Shown: piece after piece, positions 1-10,660 of the stretch
Layout: each line of letters opens with the position of its first letter
How positions within the stretch are numbered: the stretch's first letter is position 1
Assembly: GCF_001687565.2 (NCBI RefSeq)
Contig: NZ_CP016534.2
Coordinates: 1,368,501-1,432,500 of the forward strand
Direction of reading: 5' to 3'
Source: Planococcus antarcticus DSM 14505
Lineage (GTDB): Bacteria; Bacillota; Bacilli; Bacillales_A; Planococcaceae
DNA: 64,000 nt
Notes under the pieces: model-generated
The model's database searches: none
What the model was told of the DNA's origin: nothing
The model's input: the letters and a program-made list of their open reading frames with translations, nothing else
Program-made: the position numbers and the translations under genes

Positions 1-46
1 GATTTTGTCGTATGATTAGAGAAAGACTGGAAAAGGAGGGCGCACA

Positions 47-1045
47 ATGACCGTTACGATATACGATGTGGCAAGAGAGGCGAACGTTTCCATGGCTACT
101 GTGTCACGGGTAGTAAATGCCAATCAAAACGTAAAACCTGCCACAAGAAAGAAAGTACTAAAAGTGATAGAAGAATTGGGCTATCGTCCAAATGCTGTTG
201 CTCGTGGGCTTGCAAGCAAGAAGACAACGACGGTCGGCGTCATCATACCCGATATTTCCAATAGCATGTACGCTGAACTGGCCCGTGGAATTGAAGATAT
301 CGCTACAATGTATCGTTACAATATTATTCTATCCAACTCGGATCAGAATGAAAATAAAGAACTTCAGTTATTGGAGACAATGCTCGGAAAACAAGTAGAT
401 GGAATTGTTTTTATGAGTGATGTGATTTCAACTGAACTTCTTTATGAAATGGAACGTTCTCCGACACCAATTGTTTTAGCCGGTTCAATTGATGAATCAG
501 CGGCGATTGCTTCGGTCAATATCGATTATTATGGGGCAGCCTACGAAGCCGTAAAGAAATTTATTGATAACGGTCACAAGAAAATCGCTTTTGTTTCAGG
601 TCCGTTAACTTCGATGATTAACAAAGAGTATAAGCTGAAAGCCTACAAAGATGCTTTGGCTGATGCGGGTATTGACTACGATGAAAACTTGATTGTGGAA
701 TGCAATAATTCCTACGATGAAGGAATGGAGTCTGTTCAAACATTGGCACCATTTGAGCCGACTGCTTATTTTGTCAGTAATGATGAAATGTCGATCGGTG
801 TTATTCATGGATTGGAAGAACTAGGAAAAAAAATACCGTCGGATGCAGAAGTCATCAGCTACGAAAATTCCAAATTGGCGCGGATGGCCCGTCCGATGCT
901 GACGTCTGTCGCTTTCCCGCTTTACGATATCGGTGCTGTTTCTATGCGCTTGTTGACAAAGTACATGAACAATGAAGAAATCGAAGAAAAGCAAGTCATT
1001 CTTCCCTATCGAATCGAAGAAAGGCAATCAACTAAAAACATTTAG
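47..1045 (+). CDS. ccpA: Catabolite control protein A (LacI/GalR family regulator)
   Basis: Master carbon-catabolite regulator. With HPr-Ser46-P it binds cre operators to repress or activate carbon genes. The 332-residue protein has an N-terminal LacI helix-turn-helix at residues 3-25 ([20 protein letters not shown]), a hinge helix near 48-57 ([10 protein letters not shown]), then a periplasmic-binding-protein-like core typical of CcpA; length equals the family norm. A strong AAAAGGAGGG ribosome site ends 6 bases before the ATG. The gene precedes the acuABC/acsA locus as in Bacillus, and CcpA controls acetate genes there. Possible cre targets inside this window lie upstream of mgl (14578) and citZ (50053). 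The first 46 bases hold only its leader; no upstream gene is visible. Confidence 0.97.
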   Translation: MTVTIYDVAREANVSMATVSRVVNANQNVKPATRKKVLKVIEELGYRPNAVARGLASKKTTTVGVIIPDISNSMYAELARGIEDIATMYRYNIILSNSDQNENKELQLLETMLGKQVDGIVFMSDVISTELLYEMERSPTPIVLAGSIDESAAIASVNIDYYGAAYEAVKKFIDNGHKKIAFVSGPLTSMINKEYKLKAYKDALADAGIDYDENLIVECNNSYDEGMESVQTLAPFEPTAYFVSNDEMSIGVIHGLEELGKKIPSDAEVISYENSKLARMARPMLTSVAFPLYDIGAVSMRLLTKYMNNEEIEEKQVILPYRIEERQSTKNI

Positions 1046-1070
1046 TAACGGTCGTGCTCAAAATTATAAA

Positions 1071-1120
1071 ACATAAGAAACCCTGCCTGGATAAATTCAT
1101 CTAGGCAGGGTTTCTTATGT
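1071..1120. terminator. Bidirectional hairpin after ccpA
   Basis: A near-perfect inverted repeat with about 22-base arms (one mismatch) around a 6-base loop. The inner arm ends in GGGTTTCTT. It lies 26 bases after the ccpA stop and probably ends transcription from ccpA. Confidence 0.75.
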
Positions 1121-1151
1121 TTTCAGTGATAAATTCACATAGTTGAGATTA

Positions 1152-1566
1152 ATATAAGTTGAACTAAAATAACTTTTTTAACTCAATGAGGATAAGTAAA
1201 CTAAAAAATCGCTCCAGACGGACGCTTTAGGTCTACAGAACTGTGGGTCATACAACTGGCGTGACAGATGTCAGTTGCCAAGAGCGTCACTTGAGCCTCC
1301 TCGTCGCAAGCTCCTGCGAGGTCTCATCACTCCGTTTTTCGCAGGAAAGACATGGAACGAAGAGAGTTTGGGCAATGGCTTTGCGACGAAGCTAGCGAAG
1401 CGATGCAAAGCCATTGCACTTCGTCGGTCTTCCGCTTTTTCTTCTAATCGTTTTTGAATAATGGATTATCGGGATATGCAGCAAATCAGCGGACACTCAC
1501 AAGAGATCAGCGCAGCGATATGGAACAAAATCCACTCGTGTTAAAAATATTTAGTTCAACATATAT
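1152..1566. repeat. MITE-like interspersed repeat with terminal inverted repeats (copy A)
   Basis: The gene-free interval between ccpA and acuC holds a 415-base element. Its ends are inverted copies: the left end reads ATATAAGTTGAACTAAAAT, and the right end read on the minus strand gives ATATATGTTGAACTAAAT, each followed by TTTTTAAC. Inside lie a segment starting GCTCCAGACGGACGCTTT that resembles the head of the GC-rich repeat at 52764, and a perfect 13-base stem (1372-1384 with 1405-1417). No convincing protein is encoded. A shorter divergent copy is at 28094-28247. Interpretation as a non-autonomous mobile element is inference. Confidence 0.6.
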
Positions 1567-1593
1567 AGTTAGTGAACAGCAGTTTCTATCTCA

Positions 1594-2745
1594 CTACTTA
1601 TTGCGGATCATGTACAACGCCTTGTTCAGCATCTGAAGATTTTTATCGGTAATTTCTGCTTTCCGCGGAATAGCTTGATACATATTTGGCGGGTCTTCCC
1701 ATGTCTCGATCAATTTGACCGGTGATTCTGGCTGCCATTTTTCCATCCATGACTCCGGTAACTTGCCGGAAGGTATAGGGAAATTATTCATTTCCATCCA
1801 GATTAACGACCAGGCACGCGGGACTACGCGCCAAATATCGTACCCGCCGCCACCAACTGCTATCCAGCGGCCCTCACAATGCTCATGAGCGAGTTCGTGC
1901 GCGATCCTTGGTATTTCCTTGTAAATATTCATAGTCCCGTATAAGTGAGTGAGAGGGTCCAAATAATGGGCATCTGCTCCATTCTGCGTTAAAATGACAT
2001 CCGGTTTAAAAAATTCAATGATTTCTTTCATGGACGTCCGATAAATTTCTAGAAAAGACTCATCTTCGGTAAACGCATCAATCGGAAAGTTGAAGGAGGT
2101 ACCATACCCTTGGCCGCTGCCTCGTTCATTGATATTGCCGGTTCCGGGAAAGAGATAGCGTCCCGTTTCATGGATAGAAACCGTGCAGACATCAGGATCA
2201 TCGTAAAAACTCCATTGTACACCGTCGCCATGGTGGGCGTCGGTATCAATTTACAGCACCCGTGCGTTATATTTGCTTTTCAGGTAATTGATGGCAACCG
2301 AGCTGTCGTTGTAGATACAAAATCCGGATGCTTTGCCGCGGAAACCATGATGTAGACCGCCACCTAAGTTTAACGCATGCTGTGCTTTTCCTTCCATGAC
2401 ATAATCTACAGCCGTCAATGTTCCACCGACCAGCTTGGCACTGGCTTCGTGCATGTTCTCGAAAATGGGTGTATCTTCTGTGCCGATTCCGTAGCTTTCA
2501 CCGGCTTCTGGCGTCACTTCGCCGCGGCTTGCTTTTTTGACGATATCGATATAGCGTTCATCGTGGGCTAATAACAATTCCTCATCAGTCGCAATTCGGG
2601 CAGGCACAACCAAGTCGCTTGGAAGCGCATTCATTTTTTTTAATAAATCAATCGTTAAAACGAGTCTTTTCTGGTTAAACGGATGTGTTTCAGAAAATTT
2701 ATACCCCAATTGATCTTCTGAAAAGATGAATACGGCATGTTTCAT
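1594..2745 (-). pseudogene. acuC: Acetoin utilization/AcsA deacetylase AcuC, interrupted by an in-frame stop
   Basis: Zn-dependent histone-deacetylase-family protein that removes the inhibitory acetyl group from acetyl-CoA synthetase. The reading frame matches AcuC along its whole length (383 positions), but codon 165 is TAA (minus strand of 2251-2253), where homologues have Tyr in the motif VLYIDTDAHHGDG. Both halves are in the same frame, so one substitution (TAT or TAC to TAA) explains the break. The first part keeps LGGGLHHGFRGKASGFC. The metal ligands in DTDAHHGDG and the C-terminal QNGADAHYLDPL and GGGGYD motifs lie beyond the stop, so a truncated product cannot be active. The start chosen (2745) overlaps the acuB stop as ATGA and matches the homologue N terminus; 2772 is an alternative. 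A sequencing error or stop readthrough cannot be excluded. Confidence 0.85.
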
Positions 2746-3386
2746 TCGTTCACTTGTGGCATGTTTGGCCATAGGACATCGAATCCTTCTTTACGCATTT
2801 CGTTAATAATGGCGAGTGGATTCATCGTCTGAACACGGAAAACAAGAATCTTGTTATTGCTGTTTTCTCTGTCGGGGTAAACGAGGACACTTAGCACATT
2901 GACGTTCTGCTGATGAAATACTTTCGAGACTTCGTACAGGATACCTGAACGGTTCTTAACTCGAACTTCGATTTGCGAGCCTGGCTGGTGTGCACCGGTC
3001 AGTTCGATAAATGTATACAAAAGATCTGTCTCGGTCAAGAAACCGACGAGTTTTTGGTTGCTGACAACCGGAATACAGCCAATTTTCTGTTCATAGAAAA
3101 TCATTGCCACTTCCTCCACAAAGTCTAGAGGATGGGCCGTAATCGGATTTGGCGTCATGATTTCTGTGACTTTCTTTTTATAAGGTTCACCTTTTGGTGA
3201 GACAGTGAATCTAGAAGGCACAGCATCTTTCAAGTCGCGATCGGTCACAATGCCGACGACTTTTTCATCATCAACAATAGGTGCATGGCGAATCCGCTTG
3301 TCTTTAAACAAGTCCATAACATCCTGAACAGTTTGGTCGGAACTAAGCGTGTAGACATCAGTTTTCATAATTTCTTCCACCAACAT
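2742..3386 (-). CDS. acuB: Acetoin utilization protein AcuB (CBS pair plus ACT domain)
   Basis: 214 residues, the same length as B. subtilis AcuB. Two CBS domains (about residues 1-60 and 75-130; MLVEEIMKTDVYTLSSDQTV begins the first, EIMTPNPITAHPLD the second) are followed by a C-terminal ACT-like domain (IEVRVKNRSGILYEVSKVF). Such modules bind adenine nucleotides and amino acids, so AcuB is thought to be a sensory partner of the AcuA/AcuC acetylation switch; its exact role is unknown. It is the middle gene of acuABC, and its stop overlaps the acuC start by ATGA, which suggests coupling. Confidence 0.93.
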   Translation of the reverse strand: MLVEEIMKTDVYTLSSDQTVQDVMDLFKDKRIRHAPIVDDEKVVGIVTDRDLKDAVPSRFTVSPKGEPYKKKVTEIMTPNPITAHPLDFVEEVAMIFYEQKIGCIPVVSNQKLVGFLTETDLLYTFIELTGAHQPGSQIEVRVKNRSGILYEVSKVFHQQNVNVLSVLVYPDRENSNNKILVFRVQTMNPLAIINEMRKEGFDVLWPNMPQVNE

Positions 3387-3409
3387 ATGAGCACCCCTTT
3401 TGTGTCAAA

Positions 3410-4042
3410 TCAATACATATAGCGATTCATGAACCGCAGCTGATCGAATTTTTGAATCGATTCATTATCTACACGACTGCCAATTTTGGCCATCAGGCAG
3501 TTTGCCGGATGCGAGCTGATTTCAGGATCGTCAGTGGCGTAATATTCAAGTCCGCCGGCTTGCATCATTTTCTCCATGATTTTACGGTATTCCCAGACAT
3601 TCAATCCTGTTCCTTTTAAATCCCAATGCCAATAATACTCAGTCGTGATGACAATGAAATCTTCGAAAGCGTCATCCATCATCGAAATCTTTAATAAAGA
3701 TTTTCCAACACCACTACCTCTGTATTTTGGGATGACTTCAATGGCTCCGAGCTCAATCAGGTTATCCATCTTTCCTTCTGACCAGCGCTCTAGAGGATCA
3801 GGATAGAGAAATGTGACATAGCCGACAATCATGTTTTCTTCTCGGGCAACAAGAATTCGCCCTTCCGGCAAGTCAGCAATTTCTACAATGGCTTTATGCT
3901 GCTGTGAAGGAGGTCTAAAAGCGACCAAATCTTCATGAAATTCGAGCTCACTTATTTCTTTTCCGGGAAGAGGGCCTTCAATGATCAAAGTGCCATGTTG
4001 GGTTTCCAATTCTACGGAGTTGTACGTTTTTTTGTGTTCCAT
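3410..4042 (-). CDS. acuA: Protein acetyltransferase AcuA (GNAT) acting on AcsA
   Basis: Acetylates the catalytic lysine of acetyl-CoA synthetase and switches it off. From the chosen ATG the protein is 210 residues, as in B. subtilis, starting MEHKKTYNSVELET. The GNAT acetyl-CoA loop is visible as YRGSGVGKSLL, and the signature LYPDPLERWSEG, TTEYYWHWDLKG and SHPANCLMAKIG are AcuA-specific. The ribosome site AGGTGGTG lies 7 bases upstream of this ATG; an ATG immediately before it and one at 4066 are alternatives. It is transcribed divergently from acsA, from a shared 168-base intergenic region. Confidence 0.94.
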   Translation of the reverse strand: MEHKKTYNSVELETQHGTLIIEGPLPGKEISELEFHEDLVAFRPPSQQHKAIVEIADLPEGRILVAREENMIVGYVTFLYPDPLERWSEGKMDNLIELGAIEVIPKYRGSGVGKSLLKISMMDDAFEDFIVITTEYYWHWDLKGTGLNVWEYRKIMEKMMQAGGLEYYATDDPEISSHPANCLMAKIGSRVDNESIQKFDQLRFMNRYMY

Positions 4043-4210
4043 CATTTCACCACCTGTAGGATGCAATTAGCTACATTATACATGAACTAAAAGTGGATTT
4101 GGAAAAAAGATGGTGAAATAAGCTATATTTTCTAAAAAGTTAAAATAATTCGCATTCAATTGTGACAATGTTGTAGAATATAAGTTAATCAATGCGAAAG
4201 GGTGATCAGG

Positions 4211-5929
4211 ATGAATGTGGAAGCTTTACCAGCACGACAAGGAACTCATCAATTACATAATTATGAAGAGATAGCTGCTAACTTCGACTGGACAGAAGTT
4301 GAGAAGGAATTTAGCTGGTATGAGAGCGGAAAAGTGAATATGGCTCACGAAGCGATTGACCGCCACGCAGATTCCTATCGAAAAAATAAAGTGGCTCTGT
4401 ACTACAAAGACCAGAACAGACATGAGGCATATACGTTTTATGAGATGAAGCGGATGACGAACCGTGCTGCCAACTTGCTTCAATCAACTTCGAATTTGGA
4501 AAAAGGGGATCGAATCTTTATTTTCATGCCGCGTTCTCCAGAACTTTATTTTATGATGTTCGGGGCGTTAAAAATGGGGCTGATTGTTGGACCTTTGTTT
4601 GAAGCATTTATGGAAGGTGCCATTTATGACCGGCTCGATGACAGTGAGGCTAAATCTATTATTACAACGCCAGAACTGTTGGAGCGTATCCCTTATGACC
4701 GGTTGCCAAATTTGGAAACGATTTATCTTGTGGGAGACGAAGTCAAGGAGCAGGACGGGCATATCGATGTACTAAAACATTTACCAGACAGTTCGGACAA
4801 CTTCGAGCTTGAATGGCTGGATAAAGAAGATGGATTGGTGCTGCATTATACATCGGGTTCTACAGGCAAACCGAAAGGCGTCCTGCATGCTCAGTATGCA
4901 ATGGTACAGCAATACCAGACTGGAAAATGGGTCTTAGACTTCAATGAAACCGATATCTATTGGTGCACAGCAGATCCGGGATGGGTAACAGGAACTGCAT
5001 ATGGCGTATTCTCACCTTGGCTAAATGGTGTCACAACAGTTATTCTGGGGGGGAGATTCTCTCCGGATGGCTGGTACAAGGCCATCGAAGATTTTGGCGT
5101 AACTGTCTGGTACAGTGCACCAACTGCATTCCGGATGCTGATGGGAGCGGGTGATGCCCTAGTAAAAGAATACGATCTATCAACTCTCCGTCACGTATTA
5201 TCGGTAGGAGAGCCGTTAAACCCTGAAGTGGTGAGATGGGGAGCACAAGTCTTCGATAAACGCATTCATGATACGTGGTGGATGACAGAAACGGGTGCAC
5301 AGACCATCTGCAACTATCCAGCCATGGATATTAAGCCTGGATCGATGGGCAAACCGGTGCCAGGCATCAAAGTCGCAATTGTCGATGATCAGGGAAATGA
5401 ACTGCCACCTAATCAAATGGGCAACCTGGCAATTGAAAAAGGATGGCCGGCGATGATGCGTCAGATTTGGAACAATCCAGCGAAATACGATTCTTACTTC
5501 CTGAAGGATAAATGGTATGTTTCAGGAGATTCAGCTTATATGGATGAAGAAGGTTATTTCTGGTTCCAGGGTCGTGTAGATGATGTTATCATGACTTCTG
5601 GTGAGCGTGTTGGACCTTTCGAAGTGGAAAGTAAGTTGCTGGAACATCCAGCGGTTGCTGAAGCGGGAGTTATCGGTAAGCCAGATCCGGTCCGTGGTGA
5701 AATCATAAAAGCATTTGTGGCGTTGAATGATGGATATGAGCCTTCAGAAGAATTGGTTCAAGATATCCAGCAATTCGTCAAAAAAGGCTTGGCTGCCCAC
5801 GCAGCTCCACGGGAAATCGAGTTTAAAGACAAACTTCCGAAAACGCGCAGCGGTAAGATTATGCGCCGAGTGCTGAAAGCATGGGAGCTGGATTTACCAA
5901 CAGGCGATTTATCTACAATGGAAGATTAA
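4211..5929 (+). CDS. acsA: Acetyl-coenzyme A synthetase
   Basis: AMP-forming ligase that converts acetate, ATP and CoA to acetyl-CoA in the cytoplasm. It has 572 residues from ATG 4211 (AAAGGGTGA ribosome site), the same as B. subtilis AcsA; an in-frame GTG at 4202 lies inside the ribosome site and is less likely. Visible adenylation motifs are HYTSGSTGKPKG (P-loop, about residue 218), SVGEPLNPEV, DTWWMTETG and SGDSAYMDEEGYFWFQGR. The catalytic and acetylatable lysine is in PKTRSGKIMRR near the C terminus. It is divergent from acuABC, which controls it by lysine acetylation; the deacetylase gene acuC is broken here. Confidence 0.97.
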   Translation: MNVEALPARQGTHQLHNYEEIAANFDWTEVEKEFSWYESGKVNMAHEAIDRHADSYRKNKVALYYKDQNRHEAYTFYEMKRMTNRAANLLQSTSNLEKGDRIFIFMPRSPELYFMMFGALKMGLIVGPLFEAFMEGAIYDRLDDSEAKSIITTPELLERIPYDRLPNLETIYLVGDEVKEQDGHIDVLKHLPDSSDNFELEWLDKEDGLVLHYTSGSTGKPKGVLHAQYAMVQQYQTGKWVLDFNETDIYWCTADPGWVTGTAYGVFSPWLNGVTTVILGGRFSPDGWYKAIEDFGVTVWYSAPTAFRMLMGAGDALVKEYDLSTLRHVLSVGEPLNPEVVRWGAQVFDKRIHDTWWMTETGAQTICNYPAMDIKPGSMGKPVPGIKVAIVDDQGNELPPNQMGNLAIEKGWPAMMRQIWNNPAKYDSYFLKDKWYVSGDSAYMDEEGYFWFQGRVDDVIMTSGERVGPFEVESKLLEHPAVAEAGVIGKPDPVRGEIIKAFVALNDGYEPSEELVQDIQQFVKKGLAAHAAPREIEFKDKLPKTRSGKIMRRVLKAWELDLPTGDLSTMED

Positions 5930-5934
5930 TACTG

Positions 5935-5972
5935 AAAGACAACAGGCGAATTTCGCTTGTTGTCTTTTTTTC
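5935..5972 (+). terminator. acsA terminator
   Basis: Stem AAAGACAACA paired with TGTTGTCTTT, followed by T7, five bases after the acsA stop. Confidence 0.85.
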
Positions 5973-5977
5973 AATAG

Positions 5978-6015
5978 AAAAAGCCCGATCCGCCTAACTG
6001 GGGGATCGGGCTTTT
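5978..6015 (-). terminator. Terminator of the penicillin-binding protein gene
   Basis: 13-base stem AAAAGCCCGATCC with GGATCGGGCTTTT, just after the minus-strand stop at 6022. It can act in both directions. Confidence 0.85.
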
Positions 6016-6021
6016 CCTGTA

Positions 6022-9015
6022 TTAAGCCGCATCTTCTTCAGCAGGCTCTTCCGGTTCTTCTGGAGCTGGTTCTTCTTCAACCGGCTCTTCAGCTTCCGGT
6101 TCTGGTTCTTCTTCAGGTGGAGCTTCTTCTTCTGTTGCAGGAGGAGTTTCGGCTTCCTCTTCAGCCTGTGGAGCTTCTTCCTCTTCCGGTTCTTTTTCTA
6201 CCGGCGGCGCAGTTGGTTTTGGTTCAGGTTTTGGCTCTGGCTTTGGTTCAGGTTTTGGCTTCGGTGCAGCGATGCTGACACTATTTGAAGCCGCTGATTG
6301 TTTACCAGTGATGTCCACAGCCACTACCGTATAACTTCCAGCACCAGAAGCGGAATACGAATTGCTTCTTGCTTCAGAAATGGAAGTAACACGTGAACCA
6401 TCTTTATAAACCCGGTATCCAACTACATCATTCGAACCAGAGTTGGTCCAACTGATTGTATTGCTGCTAATGGCAGTCTGAACACCTCCAGGAGCAGCAC
6501 CATCGGCATTGAACGTTGCTCCTGCTACTACAGAAGAGAATCTTGAATTGCCAGGGAACAGCTTGCCAGCGTCTCCACCAAATGGAGCCATCATGCGATC
6601 GATGTATTTTTGTGAAACACCGATGCCTCCACCTGAAACGAATTCACTTGGTGTGTTGGATAAAGCGGCGTAACGTTTTCCATTAATTGTTGTAAATGAA
6701 CCGCTTGTTAAGCTATCATCAGTTTCTGTTGGAAGCATTGCTTCAGCATTAAACAGATCTGAGCGGACAAGTCCAGCGCTTTTGCAAGCACCGCCTGGCG
6801 CTAAGCCAGAGATCCCACAAAATGATTTTGTAACGACGCCTTCTGGCTGTTTAAATTTCTCTGAAGTTCCAACTAAATCGGGGCTGGCATCGTAACTGGC
6901 ATTCATTAAACGAGCCCATAATTGATTGACACGCAGTGAAGCCGGCAAATCGCGATTCTCAAATCGTGACAGCGTAAACTTCTCGGCATCATAGCCAAGC
7001 CATACACCCATTGTTATATTTGGATTGTAGCCGACCAACCAGACATCTTTTGTACTTTGCGTCGTACCCGTTTTTCCAGCAAAATCAGAGTTGAACTTTA
7101 ATAATCCATTTGCGCGACTCGCTGTTCCGCGGTCGGTTTTAAAGACATCACGCAGCATGTCTGTCAGCACATACGCAGTAGGTGGAGAAAATATTTCCTT
7201 AGCCTCTGCTTTATGTTCGTAAATGACATTACCGTCTGCATCTTCAATTTTATCAATCATTGTAGTTTCAATGTGTTGACCGTTGTTTCCGACCATTGCA
7301 TAGCCATTGGTAATCTCCTCTACGGAAGCTTCAATTCCTCCACCAAGCGCAGAAGCATAGTTGTTGTTCTCTGCTTCTACGACGCGTGTAAACCCAGCGT
7401 TCATCATAAACTGGATTGGCAATTGTTGCTGGATTTGAGCAAACAGGCGAAGAGCAGGCAAGTTTTGAGACTGTGCCAAAGCATCACGAGCAGGCATGAT
7501 GCCTTGTTCGCTCGATGCAGTAAAGTTTGCCGGCCTCCACATTGTAGTACCATCCATATGTTCAAATTTCACATCGACCAGCGGAGATCCTGCACCAATT
7601 TGTCCAAATTCGATTGCAGGACCATAAACCAATAAAGGTTTTACGGTAGAGCCCATGGACCGATAGGCGGAAGTGGCATGGTTCAACTTCTCGACTTCAT
7701 GATCGCGTCCACCCACGAAACTGATAATTCGACCAGTGGAATTTTCAATCATAATGCTGCCGACTTGAACGGGATATTGCTTATCGACAACTTCACCAGC
7801 ATCATTCAATCCTTTTCCGCCTACAGTGGTGCCGTAAGATTCATAGGATTTTTGAGCAGCTTCCTGTGCCAAGTAAACGTCCTTGTCAATTGTCGAATGG
7901 ATGCGATAGCCGTTTGAGCGCACTGCCCGGTCAGCAAGAATTGCGTATTCTTCGTAAAGTTTATCGTTTTCATCCAATGTAGCGGGATCGATGCCATCCT
8001 TTTCAGCTAAAATATCCATAATAATCCGAGATGCCCGCTTTTCTATTTCTACTGTGACAAATGGGAATTCAGAATAGGAACGCGATTCGTTTTGGCGGAA
8101 AGTAGCCACAAGATCGTAAGCAATGGCTTCATCGTATTCCTGCTGTGTAATATATTCTGTTTCTTTCATTCGGAAAAGAACGGTTTTCATCCGGTCGAGA
8201 CCTGGCTTCAATCCAGCTTCGTCTTTTAGTTTTCCACCTTCTGCATAGGGTGTGTAACTATATGGAGCTTTAGGAATACCTGCTAAAAATGCCGATTGTG
8301 CCAAGTTTAAGTCGCTAGCTGATACATTGAATATCCCTTTTGATGCCGTTTCAATACCGGCTATGTGGGCTCCGGAAGAAATTCTGCCATAGGGTACAAT
8401 ATTCAAGTAAGCTTGTATAATTTCATCTTTCGTCATGAATTTTTCCAAGCGCATAGCAAGAAGAATTTCTTTCGCTTTTCGCTCGTAAGACACTTCGTTT
8501 GTTAAAATCTGATTCTTAACCAATTGCTGTGTCAACGTCGAACCGCCTGTTTGGTTGTCCGAATTCGAAACGTCTTGGAAAAGGCCACGCAGTATTGCTT
8601 TTGGTACAATTCCTTCGTGTTCAAGGAAATATTCATCTTCAGTGGCAAGAACAGCATCTGTTGCATAGCTTGCTACCTTATCCAATGTCGTGACTTCACG
8701 TTCTAAATCTGTTTGCAGCTTTCCAAGATAGACTTCGTTGTCAAAATACAGTTCAGATGTTTCTTCAAAGCTGTAGATTTCACGAAGCATTTCATCTTCG
8801 GGGCGGAGTTTTTCCTCATCCACCAGCGAAGCAAAATAGCCAGCACCAACAGATGCAGCAAAGACGCCCCCTGTAACCAAAAAAATAGCCAGGATCAATG
8901 CCAGATTCCAAATGACGCCTGAGGTAATACTCAATCGTTTAAACCATTTTGTTGAGGTCCATTTATGGGTTGTTTCTTCAGTTTTGCTTATCCAATTTTT
9001 AAATTTATTGCGCAC
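6022..9015 (-). CDS. Class A penicillin-binding protein (PBP1A type) with FN3 domain and acidic Pro/Glu tail
   Basis: Bifunctional peptidoglycan synthase, 997 residues. A short cytoplasmic segment and one membrane helix (about 31-56) precede a GT51 glycosyltransferase with EDEYFLEHEG (126-135), GGSTLTQQ (157-164), RKAKEILLAMRLEK and YLNIVPYG. The transpeptidase has SxxK at S456-TVK, SQN at 516-518 and KTG at 648-650. An FN3-like module (about 835-925) is followed by KPEP repeats and a roughly 70-residue tail made almost only of Glu, Pro and Ala. Class A PBPs make glycan strands outside the membrane. FN3 plus acidic tails also occur in Bacillus and Listeria homologues, but this tail is long. 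Which PBP1 paralogue it corresponds to is not resolved. Confidence 0.93.
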   Translation of the reverse strand: MRNKFKNWISKTEETTHKWTSTKWFKRLSITSGVIWNLALILAIFLVTGGVFAASVGAGYFASLVDEEKLRPEDEMLREIYSFEETSELYFDNEVYLGKLQTDLEREVTTLDKVASYATDAVLATEDEYFLEHEGIVPKAILRGLFQDVSNSDNQTGGSTLTQQLVKNQILTNEVSYERKAKEILLAMRLEKFMTKDEIIQAYLNIVPYGRISSGAHIAGIETASKGIFNVSASDLNLAQSAFLAGIPKAPYSYTPYAEGGKLKDEAGLKPGLDRMKTVLFRMKETEYITQQEYDEAIAYDLVATFRQNESRSYSEFPFVTVEIEKRASRIIMDILAEKDGIDPATLDENDKLYEEYAILADRAVRSNGYRIHSTIDKDVYLAQEAAQKSYESYGTTVGGKGLNDAGEVVDKQYPVQVGSIMIENSTGRIISFVGGRDHEVEKLNHATSAYRSMGSTVKPLLVYGPAIEFGQIGAGSPLVDVKFEHMDGTTMWRPANFTASSEQGIMPARDALAQSQNLPALRLFAQIQQQLPIQFMMNAGFTRVVEAENNNYASALGGGIEASVEEITNGYAMVGNNGQHIETTMIDKIEDADGNVIYEHKAEAKEIFSPPTAYVLTDMLRDVFKTDRGTASRANGLLKFNSDFAGKTGTTQSTKDVWLVGYNPNITMGVWLGYDAEKFTLSRFENRDLPASLRVNQLWARLMNASYDASPDLVGTSEKFKQPEGVVTKSFCGISGLAPGGACKSAGLVRSDLFNAEAMLPTETDDSLTSGSFTTINGKRYAALSNTPSEFVSGGGIGVSQKYIDRMMAPFGGDAGKLFPGNSRFSSVVAGATFNADGAAPGGVQTAISSNTISWTNSGSNDVVGYRVYKDGSRVTSISEARSNSYSASGAGSYTVVAVDITGKQSAASNSVSIAAPKPKPEPKPEPKPEPKPTAPPVEKEPEEEEAPQAEEEAETPPATEEEAPPEEEPEPEAEEPVEEEPAPEEPEEPAEEDAA

Positions 9016-9076
9016 GTTATCGACCTCCTAAAATCTTTTATAGTATACCATATTCTTATAATTGCATCTAAGCATA

Positions 9077-9104
9077 TTGACAATATCGAATAATAAAGTA
9101 AACT
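9077..9104 (+). promoter_or_regulatory. Probable SigA promoter of tyrS
   Basis: A perfect -35 TTGACA (9077-9082), 16-base spacer and weak -10 TAAACT (9099-9104) stand just upstream of the T-box leader. Confidence 0.5.
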
Positions 9105-9117
9105 ACTAGTATATTTC

Positions 9118-9335
9118 ATATTGGAAACTGTGAAGGTCCCGAAGTAGAGCGTGCAATTTTGTTTAGAGAGCTGGTGGGTGGTGAAAACCGGTCAAAATGC
9201 ATAGATCGAATTACAGGTCTGGAGTTTACGGAAGTGCCCCGTTCGGCACATGATGAGAGGGAGATCTATTTCTCCAAGCTGGGTGGTACCGCGCAATTGC
9301 GTCCCTGCATGAATTTTTCATGCAGGGACTTTTTA
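9118..9335 (+). ncRNA. T-box riboswitch, tyrosine-specific (tyrS leader)
   Basis: The leader RNA reads uncharged tRNA(Tyr) and lets transcription enter tyrS only when tyrosine is short. Stem I has an AGTAGA box (about 9143), an AGAGAG bulge and GGTGAAAACCGG distal loop, and an upper stem pairing TGCAATTTTG with CAAAATGCA. The specifier loop GAATTACAGG has TAC (Tyr) at 9212-9214. The conserved T-box GGGTGGTACCGCG is at 9281-9293. The terminator stem GTCCCTGCATGAA/TTCATGCAGGGAC (9301-9329) is followed by T5. Confidence 0.95.
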
Positions 9336-9373
9336 TGTGTTTTTTTATGACTCTCATCGTTTCAAAATTTTAA

Positions 9374-10651
<1,278 letters not shown>

Positions 10652-10660
10652 AATACCTTC

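Noticed and set aside
1275..1636. Small plus-strand frames between ccpA and acuC
   Set aside because: Inside the MITE-like repeat, with no ribosome sites and composition of translated GC-rich repeat.
2049..2249. 66-codon minus-strand frame inside acuC
   Set aside because: Out of frame with acuC; the in-frame reading continues the AcuC protein beyond the stop, so this is a shadow frame.
4100..4200. cre site in the acuA-acsA divergent region
   Set aside because: Expected from B. subtilis, but no sequence there fits the cre consensus well enough to call.
9159..9350. 63-codon open frame before tyrS
   Set aside because: Lies wholly inside the T-box leader and terminator.
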